Assembly (NCBI GenBank): GCA_018873245.2
Contig: JAEMBT020000003.1
Location: 2,375,843 to 2,439,842, forward strand
Reading direction: 5' to 3'
DNA: 64,000 nt
Origin: Archegozetes longisetosus
Taxonomy: Eukaryota; Arthropoda; Arachnida; Sarcoptiformes; Trhypochthoniidae
In this document: piece after piece, positions 1 through 10,995 of the stretch
How the letters are laid out: each line of letters opens with the position of its first letter
Numbering within the stretch: position 1 is the stretch's first letter
Translations under genes and position numbers: made by a program
The notes under the pieces: model-generated
What the model saw: only the letters and a program-made list of their open reading frames with translations
The model's database searches: none
What the model was told of the DNA's origin: nothing

Positions 1-216
1 ATTTGATTAAATACGCACAACTAATATTGCAAAATAATTAGTCACTTTTCTAACAGTACTATAGCACTCTTTAATGAGACTAGTACCGTATACACGAAAC
101 CCGCAGTATTCGGATGTTTTTATTGATGCTTAGGCTAAACTGTAACAGCGACTATCATGCCGTAGGTTTCTACGATGAAAATTTTGCTGTTTTCACGCGT
201 AATATCGATCGAATAT

Positions 217-1149
217 TGAGGCTAAATCCTAGAAAACAGCATATCTCAGGTAAACACAGAATGTATAAAATAATACCAATCACCGACTTCGTGGAATTTT
301 CTCAATAGGTTTAATGTGGACCCTCTAATCAGTTTTGCGGCATTAAAGAATTTTAATCTAATTCACATATTGATAAAACATTAAATTTTTCAAATCTAAG
401 CTCATAAACACATTTCTCTCAAATTCATAGATCATTGTGACCACTGCTTATTCTAATAACAATTTTTTCATTCAGTATTAGAGGTTTCTTCTGTCTAATA
501 TTGAAAATTAGTGTATATATAGCAAAGAATCGATTTCGGTACTTTGCTGTATAGTATATAATGAAGAGCATAGGCTCAGGCTAAGACCAGGCTATCCTAG
601 GCTCTAGGCTCTAGGCTCAGGCTATCGAGCCTGAAATGTATTGAAGGAAAATAATGATGAAATAGTGACTTGAACTCTACCATTAGATTTAGTTTTAGAG
701 TATTGATATGTTCATCGAATATTTCCCTGAACAACTTTTCAATACATTTCAGGCTCGATAGCCTGAGCCTAGAGCCTAGGCTTAGCCTGAGCCTATGCTC
801 TTCATTATACACTATATGGCAATGTAACGAAATCGATTCTTTGCTATATATACACTAATTTTCAATATTAGACAGAAGAAACCTCTAATACTGAATGAAA
901 AAATTTGTTATTAGAATAAGCAGTGGTCACAATGATCTATGAATTTGAGAGAAATGTGTTTATGAGCTTAGATTTGAAAAATTTAATGCTTTATCAATAT
1001 GTGAATTAGATTAAAATTCTTTAATGCCGCAAAACTGATAAGAGGGTCCACATTAAACCTATCGAGAAAGTGCTACGAAGTCGGTGATTGGCATTATTTT
1101 ATACATTATATGTTTGCCTGAGAATACTGTTTTCTAGGATTTAGCCTCA
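217..1149. repeat. Giant foldback (palindromic) element, copy 1
   Basis: A 933-bp inverted repeat. It opens with TGAGGCTAAATCCTAGAAAA and closes with the reverse complement ending GGATTTAGCCTCA. The arms pair nearly throughout; for example the block around 300-350 (GGACCCTCTAATCAG) matches 1040-1060 in reverse. The centre (about 570-800) is built from short AGGCTC/TAGGCT units and a hairpin with TATAGCAAAG and CTTTGCTATA. Open frames at 114-308 and 597-858 lie in the stem and look non-coding. The same terminal sequence bounds 4329-7047, so this is a repeat family. No transposase is visible, so it would be non-autonomous. Confidence 0.85.
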
Positions 1150-1306
1150 TTTGAAAATGAATGCCCAATTCTTACAATAGTTTTAGAAAGTAGAAAAAAG
1201 GTTATTACCCAAATTTCAGTTTTTCATTTAGCAAATTGAGTTATTGAATCGTTTGTTGTTTCAAAGTTCAAGAACTTTCAAAACTTTTAATGTATGCAAA
1301 TTCAAT
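1150..1306. other. Short unannotated spacer
   Basis: AT-rich sequence between the first foldback element and the zinc-finger-like exon; nothing recognised. Confidence 0.5.
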
Positions 1307-1582
1307 TTAACTGTGTTCGTTACCCCTAAACTTTTGTTGCGCGAAAATATTCAGTTTGAACAATACTTTTCGAACCGACGATACTTTATCTATAGGATGA
1401 CATTCTCTTATACAATCCTTGGTATTAATCTCAAAATTGTACTTATATAAATGGCACTCAAACTTATATTTATTGCATAATTCCAAAGCTTTATTCTGTT
1501 GACTTTCGATGTGTTTCTCGATCAAATCAGTGAATAAATTCGTGCACAATTCACAATAGTTTTTATTTGTTTTACGTTTGTT
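1307..1582 (-). pseudogene. Possible exon remnant with a DBF4-type zinc-finger-like motif
   Basis: A minus-strand frame opens right after an acceptor-like TTAG (1583-1584) and runs 91 codons to a stop. It begins KRKTNKNYCELCTNLF and continues DLIEKHIESQQNK. The C-x2-C pair followed by a Leu/Glu-rich segment and His resembles the DBF4-type zinc finger (usual form C-x2-C, then H and H), but the second expected His appears to be Asn. There is no ATG near the beginning, and no companion exon is recognised. It may be a decayed fragment of a DBF4-like cell-cycle regulator or an unrelated small exon. The motif is seen directly; the family name is a weak inference. Confidence 0.27.
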
Positions 1583-1807
1583 CTAATTAATAATATAAAC
1601 AAATCTGTAATTATTTCAATTATGATCTGTTTGGTGTACTTTAAGGACATGAAAATAGTCTCAAAGTCCTATTCATTTAAATTGTGAATATATTTGTTAT
1701 TAGTTGAATGAAAGGTATTCTTATGTGACTCAAAAATTGATAATTCATTCTTCATAGATGTTAGCCTTGAAAAGAATTGATAAAAAGATGAAGTAATTAT
1801 GCAAAAA

Positions 1808-1925
1808 GTGTAGAGCACCCGGTATTCCCAGGTGGTCTCCCTCCCAAGTACTAACCAGGCTCGACGCTGCTTAACTTCGGTGATCGAACGAGAACCGGTG
1901 CTTTCAGCGTGATATGGCCCTACAC
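1808..1925 (-). rRNA. 5S rRNA: 5S rRNA (left arm copy)
   Basis: The minus strand shows the conserved 5S body: CACGCTGAA near the 5' side, TTCTCGTTCGATCACCGAAG, then the internal pol III control region with AGTTAAGCAGCGTCGAGCC and GGTTAGTACTTGGGAGGGAG. Length is 118 bp, close to the usual 119-121. Helix I is intact: the 5' end GTGTAG pairs with the 3' end CTACAC. A T5 run follows the 3' end (1803-1807 read on the minus strand), the normal pol III terminator. It is identical by eye to the right-arm copy. Confidence 0.93.
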
Positions 1926-2610
1926 ACTATTTTACACTGCCACATTCAATCTAATCACTTTTGATAACTTTCACAGTGCTAAGATCTATCCCATAATATT
2001 ATTTGAAACAGATATATTTGGCCAAATTTTAATCAATCTTAAATAATAATGCATAATTAACAAATTTAATTACACATAATTGATAACTTAACAATACAGT
2101 GTCTTCTGATTACTTCTGACAGAACGGCAAATAACCTTGATAGCTCGACCGTCGCTCGCAAACAATTGTAACGTTTGATCAAAACTAGATGACAAGTGCT
2201 TTATTGTATGAAACTATTAAATGTTTACAGAATTTGGAAATTTAACTCAATATGAAAACAAACCAGGTCTGAATTATAAAACTAGACTGTATTCACATCA
2301 ATCTCTTCCATAACTTAATAGTTTAAAACGTGTTTACAATCTCATTAATGTTTGCAATCAATGTATTTCTCAAAAGCATTAGTTTTGACGAAATATTAAA
2401 GTTATTTGCTATTCTATCAGAAGTAATCAGAAGACACTGTATTGTTAAGTTATCAATTATGTGTAATTAAATTTGTTAATTATGCATTATTATTTAAGAT
2501 TGATTAAAATTTGGCCAAATATATCTGTTTCAAATAATATTATGGGATAGATCTTAGCACTGTGAAAGTTATCAAAATTGACTAGATTGAATGTGGCAGT
2601 ATGAAATAGT

Positions 2611-2728
2611 GTGTAGGGCCATATCACGCTGAAAGCACCGGTTCTCGTTCGATCACCGAAGTTAAGCAGCGTCGAGCCTGGTTAGTACTTGGGAGGGAGA
2701 CCACCTGGGAATACCGGGTGCTCTACAC
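2611..2728 (+). rRNA. 5S rRNA: 5S rRNA (right arm copy)
   Basis: This is the same 118-bp sequence as the left-arm gene, on the plus strand, with the internal A box/intermediate element/C box region intact and the helix I ends GTGTAG/CTACAC complementary. It is followed by CTTTTAC, a short T4 run, so termination may be weaker than at the left copy. It lies about 690 bp from its partner and is oriented away from it. Confidence 0.93.
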
Positions 2729-2927
2729 TTTTACATAATTACTTCATCTTTTTATCAATTCTTTTCAAGGCTAACATCAATGAAGAATGAATTATCAATT
2801 TTTGAGTCACATAAGAATACCTTTCATTCAATTAATAACAAATATATTTACAATTTTAATGAATAAGATTTTGAGACTAATTAATTTCATGTCCCAAAGT
2901 ACACCAAACAGATCATAATTGATATAA

Positions 2928-3055
2928 CTGGTGTTAGACATCAACTCAGCTCGAGCTGAGCTCAGTTTAAATGTACTTCTGAGCTGATTTCATCAACTCA
3001 GTTCAGCTCACAACTCAGATCAAGCTTAGGGTAACTGAGCTGATGTCTATCACTA
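2928..3055. mobile_element. Short MITE with TAGACATCA terminal inverted repeats
   Basis: A 128-bp element with imperfect TIRs: CTGGTGTTAGACATCAACTC at the left, and its counterpart ending GATGTCTATCACTAG at the right. The interior is rich in GAGCTGAG/CTCAGCTC repeats. ATATAA directly abuts both sides and looks like a 6-bp target duplication. It lies just outside the right arm of the 5S inverted repeat. Confidence 0.6.
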
Positions 3056-4328
3056 GATATAATGATCGATAACGCGTGTAGATAAATTATTGACACTAAG
3101 TGTGCAAAACTTTTACTTATTAACGAATTCGGAGAAATTAAATGCACTTCGTAATACTATATAAGACACTTAAAATAAGTATAAATACGCGGTTCCCAAA
3201 TAATGTTTATAAATATGGCATCAAGATAAAAAGAATTTCGAGATTGAATTTTAAATTTTTACTTAAATTGCACAAATTTTCACAAAACTGAACAGTAAAA
3301 TACTTCGCATGTGAATAAAGTGCCTCAAAACTATTTACCGAACTAGTGAAAGTTTGAAAATACAAATACAACGTAACGTAAACGTTGCTCTTGAATTAAA
3401 CCTGAAATTTTTGCCTCGTAAAATGTTTTCGCATTAGAGTTAAGGAATAAACTTAATCCTTTCTAATTGCGTTTGTTTGTACAAGTGTTACATTAATATA
3501 AATTTAACTGTAAACAATTTAATATTTTAAGAGATATCAACAAAAATTTTATTTCCTTAATGTCTTGTCGCACACTATACATATATTGAAAAGCGGCCAA
3601 ATTGTTCAAATTTTAGTAAAATTATGCACATTCATTTTTCAACTTTAACCCCCTACTAGAGGCTAAACTATAGACCACACAGATTTGCGCCCATATTCAA
3701 GAATTATTAGTAAAAACTTGCGTTCCCAAAGTTTTGTCGTGTATTGTATATTAGATTCGCAATGTCGTATGTTAGCGAGTGTCATCTAGGCTTGAAAAGA
3801 TTAACAAGTAAACTTTTGTAATCAGCAATATCTTCCAAATTTCTAGATATATAGAATTAGGTATTCATTAGGAAATGCTCAGAGTGAGAGACATCCATAT
3901 CTTCTAATAGGGTGTGATGCTCAAAGGATACGAGTTTAACGGTGGGTGACGAGGTCTGTTACTTTTTTGGCTAGGTACAAACAAAGTTTAAAATTCTCTT
4001 TCAAAAATCCCTTTATTTGAGTTACTGAAATAGGGCTGAAGCACAGACTTATCATCCAAAACATTGATACAAATTTCCAAACTTCTACCTTCCAAATTCA
4101 ACTAATTATTTCAATCTTTAAGCAAGATCTCAAGATATTCCATTGAAATCTTGTACGAAGAACCAAATTCATAGTGACCAATTGATGGGCCCTATGCTAA
4201 CAAGGAAGATTTGTGGCTCGTTGATCGGGATACAAGAAGACCTTCAATATGCTCGAAATCTTGTTGATTCAGTGCCTTAATGATTACAAATTATTTTGAT
4301 GCAAATAGGAGTTATATCAAATATTAAT
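3056..4328. other. Intergenic, nothing recognised
   Basis: About 1.27 kb of AT-rich sequence without a convincing reading frame, RNA gene or terminal repeat. Confidence 0.5.
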
Positions 4329-7047
4329 TGAGGTTGAATACTAGAAAACAGCATATCTCAGGCAGACACAGAATGTATAAAATAATACCAATCACCGACT
4401 TCGTGGCACTTTTTCAATAGGTTTAATGTGGACCCTCTAATCAGTTTTGGGGCATTAAAGGATTTTAATCTAATTCACATGTCATTGATAAAGGATTCAA
4501 TTTTTTAAATTTAAGCTCATAAACAGCTTTCTCTCAAATTGATGGGTCATTGTGACCACCGCTTATTCTAATAACAAACTTTTTCATTCAGTATTAGAGG
4601 TTTCTTCTGTCTAATATTGAAAATCTCAGAACTGCACAACTTTTAAATTATTGTAAATGTAAAGAAAATTGTATCAAAAATTATATTTGCAAGCTTAATA
4701 ATAAGTTATGCTCATGTGACTCAAAATTGCAATAAGTTCGTTTAATATTAATATTATATCTCAACATAAACATTACTTTTCTTATGTTTAGCACATATTT
4801 CATAAAATATTTTATATTTCCACTAATTTTATTTTTAAAAAAGCTATACAAAGACTAGTAAACAAATAAAAGTTTGATTAAGACCTTATTTACATTGAAT
4901 AATTCATTTCTATCAGTGAGTTCAATCTACTTGTATAGAAAATGTTTTGAAATTTTAAAAAGTATTGGTATATGATTTACAGTAACATTTGGTTTGATGG
5001 CTAATCTTCTGATTCGTCAAAACTGATAACAGGATCGCATTAAACTTATCGAGAAAATGCCGTGAAATCCATGATTAGAATTATTTTATACATTTTTACG
5101 TTTGCCTGAGAATACTGTTTTCCAGGATTAAGCCTCATATATAGCATAGAATCTATTTCATTACTTTGCTATATAGTGTGTGTGTATATGGTAAAGAATC
5201 GATTTCGGTACTTTGCTATATAGTGTATAATGTATAGTATATAGTGTATAGTTTCTCTAGTCGAGCCTAGAGCCTAGGCTCAGCCTGAGCCTATGCTCCT
5301 CTTCATTATACACTATATAGCAAAGTACCGAAATCGTTTCTTTGCTATATACACACACTAGAGGTCGAACATGAAACCCTGAACCCGTCGGCAACCCGTC
5401 AAAAACCCAAACCCGTACGGGTTTGGGTCGGGTTGGGTCAGCAAAAAAAATTTACGGGTTGGGTCGGGTTTGAAAATTTTTTTCTCGAAAACCCGTACAT
5501 AAACAAAATTATTTTGTTTAAAAATAATTAAATGCTAATTATGAAGGTAAATTTATTTAAATTAAATCATCCGCAGAAAGTATTAATATTCAAAATACAC
5601 AAACTCCTGATAAAAGTATTACTACTGATATTAAAGTTGACTCTCCAATCTCGAAGACTTTATTAATATTGTAGAGAAAACAGTCTCAATCAACAGAAGT
5701 TATGTTGAAATACAGAATTATTTGGATTTAACCATAGTTTTATACTAAACACTCTACTAATGCAATTTTGGGCACAAAATAAACTCAAATATTCGCGTCT
5801 TTTCATAATTTTAAGGCGTTTGGTATCAATTTCTGCTACAAATTTATCTAGTGAGAGAAACCTTAGCTACGCTTGTATTGCATTAGCTGATAAAAGGTCA
5901 TCCCTCAATCCAAGTAATATGGATAACTTACTATTTACAAGATCAAACTTTGATTTCTATAAAAAAAAAAATAACTGACAGAATACAATAATTTTATAGT
6001 AATGAATCGTAGTGAATGCCGTTTAGTAAAATATTGAATTATGAATATTTGTCATTTTTACGGAATGTACGGGTTTATTACGGGTAACCCGTTTACAAAT
6101 TCTGACGGGTACGGGTTGGGTTGGGTTAGAGAAGAAAATTCACGGGTCGGGTTGGGTTTGAAAATTTAGCTTATGTTCGAGCTCTAATACACACTATATA
6201 GCAAAGTAATGAAATAGATTCTATGCTATATATGAGGCTTAATCCTGGAAAACAGTATTCTCAGGCAAACGTAAAAATGTATAAAATAATTCTAATCATG
6301 GATTTCACGGCATTTTCTCGATAAGTTTAATGCGGCCCTCTTATCAGTTTTGACGAATCAGAAGATTAGCCATCAAACCAAATGTTACTGTAAATCATAT
6401 ACCAATACTTTTAAAAATTTCAAAACATTTTCTATACAAGTAGATTGAACTCACTGATAGAAAATGAGAATGCTATTCAATGTAAATAAGGTCTTAATCA
6501 AACTTTTATTTGTTTACTAGTCTTTGTATAGCTTTTTTTAAAAATAAAATTAGTGGAAATATAAAATATTTTATGAAATATGTGCTAAACATAAGAAAAG
6601 TAATGTTTATGTTGAGATATAATATTAATATTAAACGAACTTATTGCAATTTTGAGTCACATGAGCATAACTTATTATTAAGCTTGCAAATATAATTTTT
6701 GATACAATTTTCTTTACATTTACAATAATTTAAAAGTTGTGCAGTTCTGAGATTTTCAATATTAGACAGAAGAAACCTCTAATACTGAATGAAAAAGTTT
6801 GTTATTAGAATAAGCAGTGGTCACAATGATCCATCAATTTGAGAGAAAGCTGTTTATGAGCTTAAATTTAAAAAATTGAATCCTTTATCAATGACATGTG
6901 AATTAGATTAAAATCCTTTAATGCCCCAAAACTGATTAGAGGGTCCACATTAAACCTATTGAGAAAGTGCCACGAAGTCGGTGATTGGTATTATTTTATA
7001 CATTCTGTGTCTGCCTGAGATATGCTGTTTTCTAGGATTAAGCCTCA
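4329..7047. repeat. Giant foldback element, copy 2 (nested)
   Basis: It is bounded by TGAGGTTGAATACTAGAAAA and the reverse complement ending CTAGGATTAAGCCTCA. Arms of roughly 0.85-1.0 kb pair across a 5S-free centre, for example 4626-4660 with 6735-6765. An inner pair of the same family's termini lies at about 5021-5137 and 6235-6360 (GGCTTAATCCTGGAAAACAG), so one foldback copy appears to sit inside another. The central hairpin (TATATAGCAAAG units, AGGCTC units) is split by the hAT insertion at 5359-6186. It shares outer and core sequence with 217-1149. Confidence 0.85.
5359..6186 (+). mobile_element. Defective hAT-family transposon (828 bp)
   Basis: The ends are TAGAGGTCGAACATGAA and the inverse TTATGTTCGAGCTCTA. 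The flanking 8-mers ACACACAC and ATACACAC match at 7 of 8 positions, consistent with the 8-bp hAT duplication. Subterminal regions are dense in ACCCGT/GGGTTGGG motifs. Inside, 5760-5978 reads a 72-residue hAT C-terminal dimerisation domain: SISATNLSSERNLSYA, then LADKRSSLNP and NLLFTRSN. The catalytic region is gone, so it is non-autonomous. It landed in the centre of a foldback element. Confidence 0.8.
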
Positions 7048-7282
7048 ATTATGTGTCAAACTTTGCGCTCAAAAATAGGGATCACAATATCATATTTTAA
7101 GATTTGTATTTCAACATAAACTCAACAGCAATGAATGCATTATAAAAGTTCAGTTCTTAAAAGTTTAATAACAAATGTCTTATTATAAAACAACATTAAA
7201 TTTTGTTGACTAGATATTTTAGCGTTCCCTAAGATCTATGCGTAAAAGATTGCGGGAAGATGCACAATTTGACACATAATTA
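7048..7282. mobile_element. Short MITE with TTATGTGTCAAA ends
   Basis: The outer sequences TTATGTGTCAAACTTTGCGC (left) and GCACAATTTGACACATAATTA (right) are inverted repeats about 235 bp apart. The element starts at the last base of the foldback element. There is no coding content. Confidence 0.4.
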
Positions 7283-7753
7283 TTTGATTAACAGTACAAG
7301 TCTTGAAGATAACTTCAATATTGTTCGAAAAACCACTAATTATTCTGAAGTATTCCTTAGCTGCGCGTATTTTTGAAAATTTCTATTTAAATAATGCCAA
7401 TCTTATAATTCAAATTATAATGAATTTTTGGATTTTCTCAAATGAAATTAAACAAATATAATGTGCTGTTTAGGAGAGAATTATCGAAAAAATTCTTATA
7501 TATTTGGATGGTTTGTAATTATAGAAATTTTATCGAAATGCTAATTGCTTTTGGCCTGCAGTTAACTTATATTTTAGCGAATAATTTTTCAATGAGGTAG
7601 CACGTCAATTTGATTATTACTAAGTTTAAATGGCACATAACTCTTTACTAGAACTAATGTTCGATTAACTTTAGTTGATCTGGATCGGATTTTATTGACC
7701 AACAACTAACTTTTACATAGGTTCAAAATATTTTTGCATCTTAGCATAAGTCT
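7283..7753. other. Intergenic, nothing recognised
   Basis: AT-rich sequence without a plausible gene. Confidence 0.5.
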
Positions 7754-7918
7754 AGCACTCAAACTTGCCTTCATTTCTGGCAGATTACGCATGCCATGTT
7801 TACCTAACCTAACTTACTTAATCTATATAGTGGTATTGGGCTTAATTTAAGTTAATTAAGTTAAGTTGGGAGAATGGCACGCGTAATGCGTTAGAAATGG
7901 AAGGCAAGTTTGAGTGCT
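7754..7918. repeat. Palindromic MITE with telomere-like core, copy 1
   Basis: The ends AGCACTCAAACTTGCCTTC and GAAGGCAAGTTTGAGTGCT (one mismatch) form an imperfect palindrome. Similarity appears to reach further out, to about 7725-7955. The core contains TACCTAACCTAACTTACTTA, reminiscent of the arthropod TTAGG repeat. The same architecture recurs at 10810-10995. Confidence 0.6.
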
Positions 7919-8585
7919 CGGCTTGACCTCTGCATACCTAATATTTGGCACAAAACAAGGCAAGTACAGAACGAGCACTTACCTGTGTTTTAGATGTAAA
8001 CATATCTAGGCTGATGTGTTAGGCTACGATATGGTCGTAAGAATTTTATTATTATTTTAGGATTGCAGCCACCGTAACTAAGTGGTGCTATGCTTAAGTT
8101 ACTTTAGTTTTATGACAAATTCAGTCTCTTTCAGGTTATAACAAACTCTGTGGAATACCACTTAACTACTTTACCTGTCGTCATTGAGATACTAAGAAAT
8201 AAAAAATTTGACTAATTTTTGGTCTTTTTAGAGTTAATTTTGCAGAAAATTTGAAAACATGGAGAAAAAACTATTTAATAGAAACACAATTAACATAATT
8301 ATTAAATTAAATAATGATATATAAGAAATTAAAAACAAAGATACTTTTATAATGAGAAATTCAACATTTTTAGCCTCAGCTCCCATAAAACTTACTCTAA
8401 TTTTAGCCTAAGTTGTTGATTTATTTCAAAATATTTAATAACAATTACGTGAAATGTGTTAGACAGACAGACATGAGCCCTACTGATAAAAAATTGAAAG
8501 TTCATAAACAGGAAATCTTAGGGCCATAAATATTAGACAAACAGAAAAAATACTAGATATATTTCCTTAGTTTAGATGAGTCTTA
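7919..8585. other. Upstream region of SDR gene 1, nothing recognised
   Basis: AT-rich sequence with no gene seen. A CA/GA microsatellite follows directly and lies about 100 bp before the SDR start codon. Confidence 0.45.
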
Positions 8586-8589
8586 AACA

Positions 8590-8640
<51 letters not shown>

Positions 8641-8660
8641 AGGGAGGGAGAGAGAGGGAA
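8586..8660. repeat. Compound microsatellite (AC)n(AG)n(AGGG)n
   Basis: An uninterrupted run of about ten AC units is followed by about fourteen AG units and AGGG units. It lies less than 180 bp upstream of SDR gene 1, so it sits in the probable promoter or 5' leader. Confidence 0.95.
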
Positions 8661-8756
8661 AGGACCTGAAATGTGTCAATAGACTGACCCAAATGTTTTT
8701 GTAATTTACTTTCACTTTGAAGTTTAGTTAAGACATTCTGAGTAAGAGAAATAAAA

Positions 8757-10104
8757 ATGATGAAATCTATTATAGTTTTGTTTGCCTTAAGTTTATCTGT
8801 TTCACTGTTAACTCTATCGATACCAATACTATTCAAATTATATTCAATCATAGGAATTGTTTCGCTTATCACTTATATCTCATGGTTATCAGTGAACATA
8901 ATTACAAGACGTTTGTTAAACAAAAAAATTGAACCAAACGGTCTTTCAGTGCTCATAACAGGTTGTGATACAGGCTTTGGTTACTCGACAGCCATTCAAT
9001 TACACGAAAAAGGATGGCATGTATTTGCCTGTGTCTTATCCGAAAATAGCGATGGAGCTCAAGAACTTAAATCAAAAGGATGTTCAACTATTAAGTTGGA
9101 TGTTACGAACGATACCGATGTGATAAATGCTTATAATATTGTTGAGCTCCAGTGTTCTGAGCGTCAATTGAAACTATGGGCTGTCATTAATAATGCAGGA
9201 GTTATGACTTGTGGTCCAATTGAATGGGGATTAATGCAAGATTTTGATAGAGTTTTTCAAATCAATGTCTTCGGATACATTCGTATTATTAGACAATTTC
9301 TACCATTGATACGAAAATCTAGAGGTAATGAAACACTAGATATGCTAAGGGTTTTTAATGAATGTCAAGTTTTAAGAAGTGAAGAGTTTGTTTAAAGCAA
9401 TAACTTTCGAATTTTGACATTACTATAAAGCTGTTTCTCTTAACTGATTATTACTTTTAGTATTGACCCATTTTTACACTTTATTTTCAATGTTCTATAA
9501 TCTATTAAAAGGTCGCATAGTTAACATCTCAAGCTGTTCGTCTATATTCACAGCTCCAGGTGTGACCACTTATTCAATGTCAAAACATGCGGTCACTTCT
9601 CTAACAGATGGACTCAGAAGAGAGTTATCTAAGACTGGAATATCTGTCATAGAGATCGTCCCTCAGGCGTATTTGTATGACTTTTATATTGCTTTAACAT
9701 TTTCCAAGAGAAAAAAGTTTGAAAAATAGATATAAAGGGTTTGATGTTTATTTGAATTTTTTCGATTCCGTAGAACTCAAATGTCTCGAACAGTACTAGA
9801 CATGTTGGATCGACTCTGGAAAGAAACCTCCACTGATGTTAAGGCTGATTATGGTCAACAATATTTCGAACACTTTCGTTCATATATCGAGTATAATGTT
9901 AGAATAACTCCTGATAAGTCTTACAAAGTTGTGAACGCAATCATCAATTCAGTTACGTCAGAAAGGGTTCATTATAAATATTTGTGTTGTAGTCCTATTA
10001 ATCGGATTATTATTTGGAGTTTTAATTGGATGCCTATTGAATGGCTCGATCCTATTGTGCCCTTTTGTACAGTCAAGCAGAAGCCTCAATGGGCTCTTAG
10101 GTAA
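8757..10104 (+). CDS. SDR9C-type short-chain dehydrogenase, gene 1 (3 exons)
   Basis: Exons are 8757-9324, 9512-9674 and 9774-10104, giving 353 aa. Introns are 187 and 99 bp, GT-AG, in phases 1 and 2. Hydrophobic helices at residues 4-50 anchor the protein in a membrane (probably ER). They are followed by the cofactor motif TGCDTGFG (68-75), NNAG (145-148), a catalytic Ser near 197, and Y210-S-M-S-K214. The TGCD(S/T)GFG form is typical of the SDR9C group (retinol, hydroxysteroid and 3-hydroxybutyrate dehydrogenases), so an NAD(P)-dependent oxidation or reduction of a lipid alcohol is likely. The substrate cannot be told. It is convergent with phosphatase copy A. The start is Met-Met at 8757/8760. 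A diverged paralogue with the same splice sites lies at 54786-56430. Confidence 0.88.
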
Positions 10105-10809
10105 TGATCCTCCAGTTAATATTCAATGATAAGTTTTCATTTGAAACTTGAGGAATTCTTAATCGCAAAAATGTACAATTATGTTAGAGTAAATTTTATC
10201 AGTCAATTATTGACAGACGGTTAAAAAATACTTTTTCCGTTAAAAAACACTAAGCATGTAATATCAGAGGTATAAAAGTTTTTGAATTGAAGCCAAAAAT
10301 TTACAACTTTGAATGAAAATAAGTCATTATAACTAATATCTACAAAATGACTAATAAATAAGGCACTTTATCACTTGGTAATCAGCTATTTGTAAATACT
10401 TTCTGCAAATAGAAGTTAATCATTGATAGGGGAGAAGTTTTATTTGGCTTGAGTTAATTCACTTTTTAAGTTGAAATTTAATCCCTAGAAAGTTAAGTTT
10501 TTTCAGTGGTAGAGTTCTGACATAACTGTACCTCAAAATTTCAGTTTCTTCTTCTCATTTTATTTAAATTACACGTAATTATAAGACACTGAAAACAGGC
10601 ATTTAAAGTAATAATCGATATTTACGAAAGTTCTACTATTGAAAAAGTCTTCATAATGTCTTCGATTGAAATTTAATCAAATAGATTTGTTAAGTTATCT
10701 GACAAGAGCTCTACTAAAATATTTGATAAAATAGATTTATGGAATCAATACTGAGGTAAATGTTTGTTCTATACTGCCCTTGATTTTCTTCAAATCTAAG
10801 AATACAAGG
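10105..10809. other. Intergenic, nothing recognised
   Basis: AT-rich sequence downstream of SDR gene 1; no gene or clear repeat. Confidence 0.5.
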
Positions 10810-10995
10810 GTTATGTGAAGCATCAAACTTTCCTTTTAAGCTTAGCGCGTTACGCAACCATCTTCCTGGCCTAACTTAACTAGGTTAAGTCCAGTAGCAG
10901 TTAAGTCTATAAAGGTTAAGTAAGTAAGGTTAGGTTAGGGAAGTAGTGAGCGTAGTGAGCTAGATATTGAATGTAAGTTTGAGTGCTTCACATGA
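10810..10995. repeat. Palindromic MITE with telomere-like core, copy 2
   Basis: The ends GTTATGTGAAGCATCAAACTT and AAGTTTGAGTGCTTCACATGAC pair as an imperfect palindrome. The interior contains GTAAGTAAGGTTAGGTTAGG and GCCTAACTTAAC, the same telomere-like theme as 7754-7918. Weaker outer similarity extends to about 10780-11035. Confidence 0.55.

Larger units (their letters stand above)
1617..2921. repeat. Inverted repeat carrying two 5S rRNA genes
   Basis: Arms of about 520 bp (left 1617 to about 2142, right about 2393 to 2921) are reverse complements with scattered substitutions and small indels. They surround a loop of about 250 bp with only weak residual pairing. Each arm contains an identical 118-bp 5S rRNA sequence, so the genes point outward from the centre. 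The outer ends read CAATTATGATCTG and CAGATCATAATTG. No coding capacity is seen in the loop. Confidence 0.85.

Noticed and set aside
114..858. Open frames within the first foldback element
   Set aside because: They lie in the inverted-repeat stem and are mirrored on the other strand, with composition set by AGGCTC units; not genes.
8567..8872. A minus-strand frame of 101 codons
   Set aside because: It is made by the CA/GA microsatellite and the antisense of SDR exon 1.
9463..9511. An alternative start for a separate protein before SDR exon 2
   Set aside because: Splicing at 9512 joins the conserved SDR frame exactly; upstream codons are intron.
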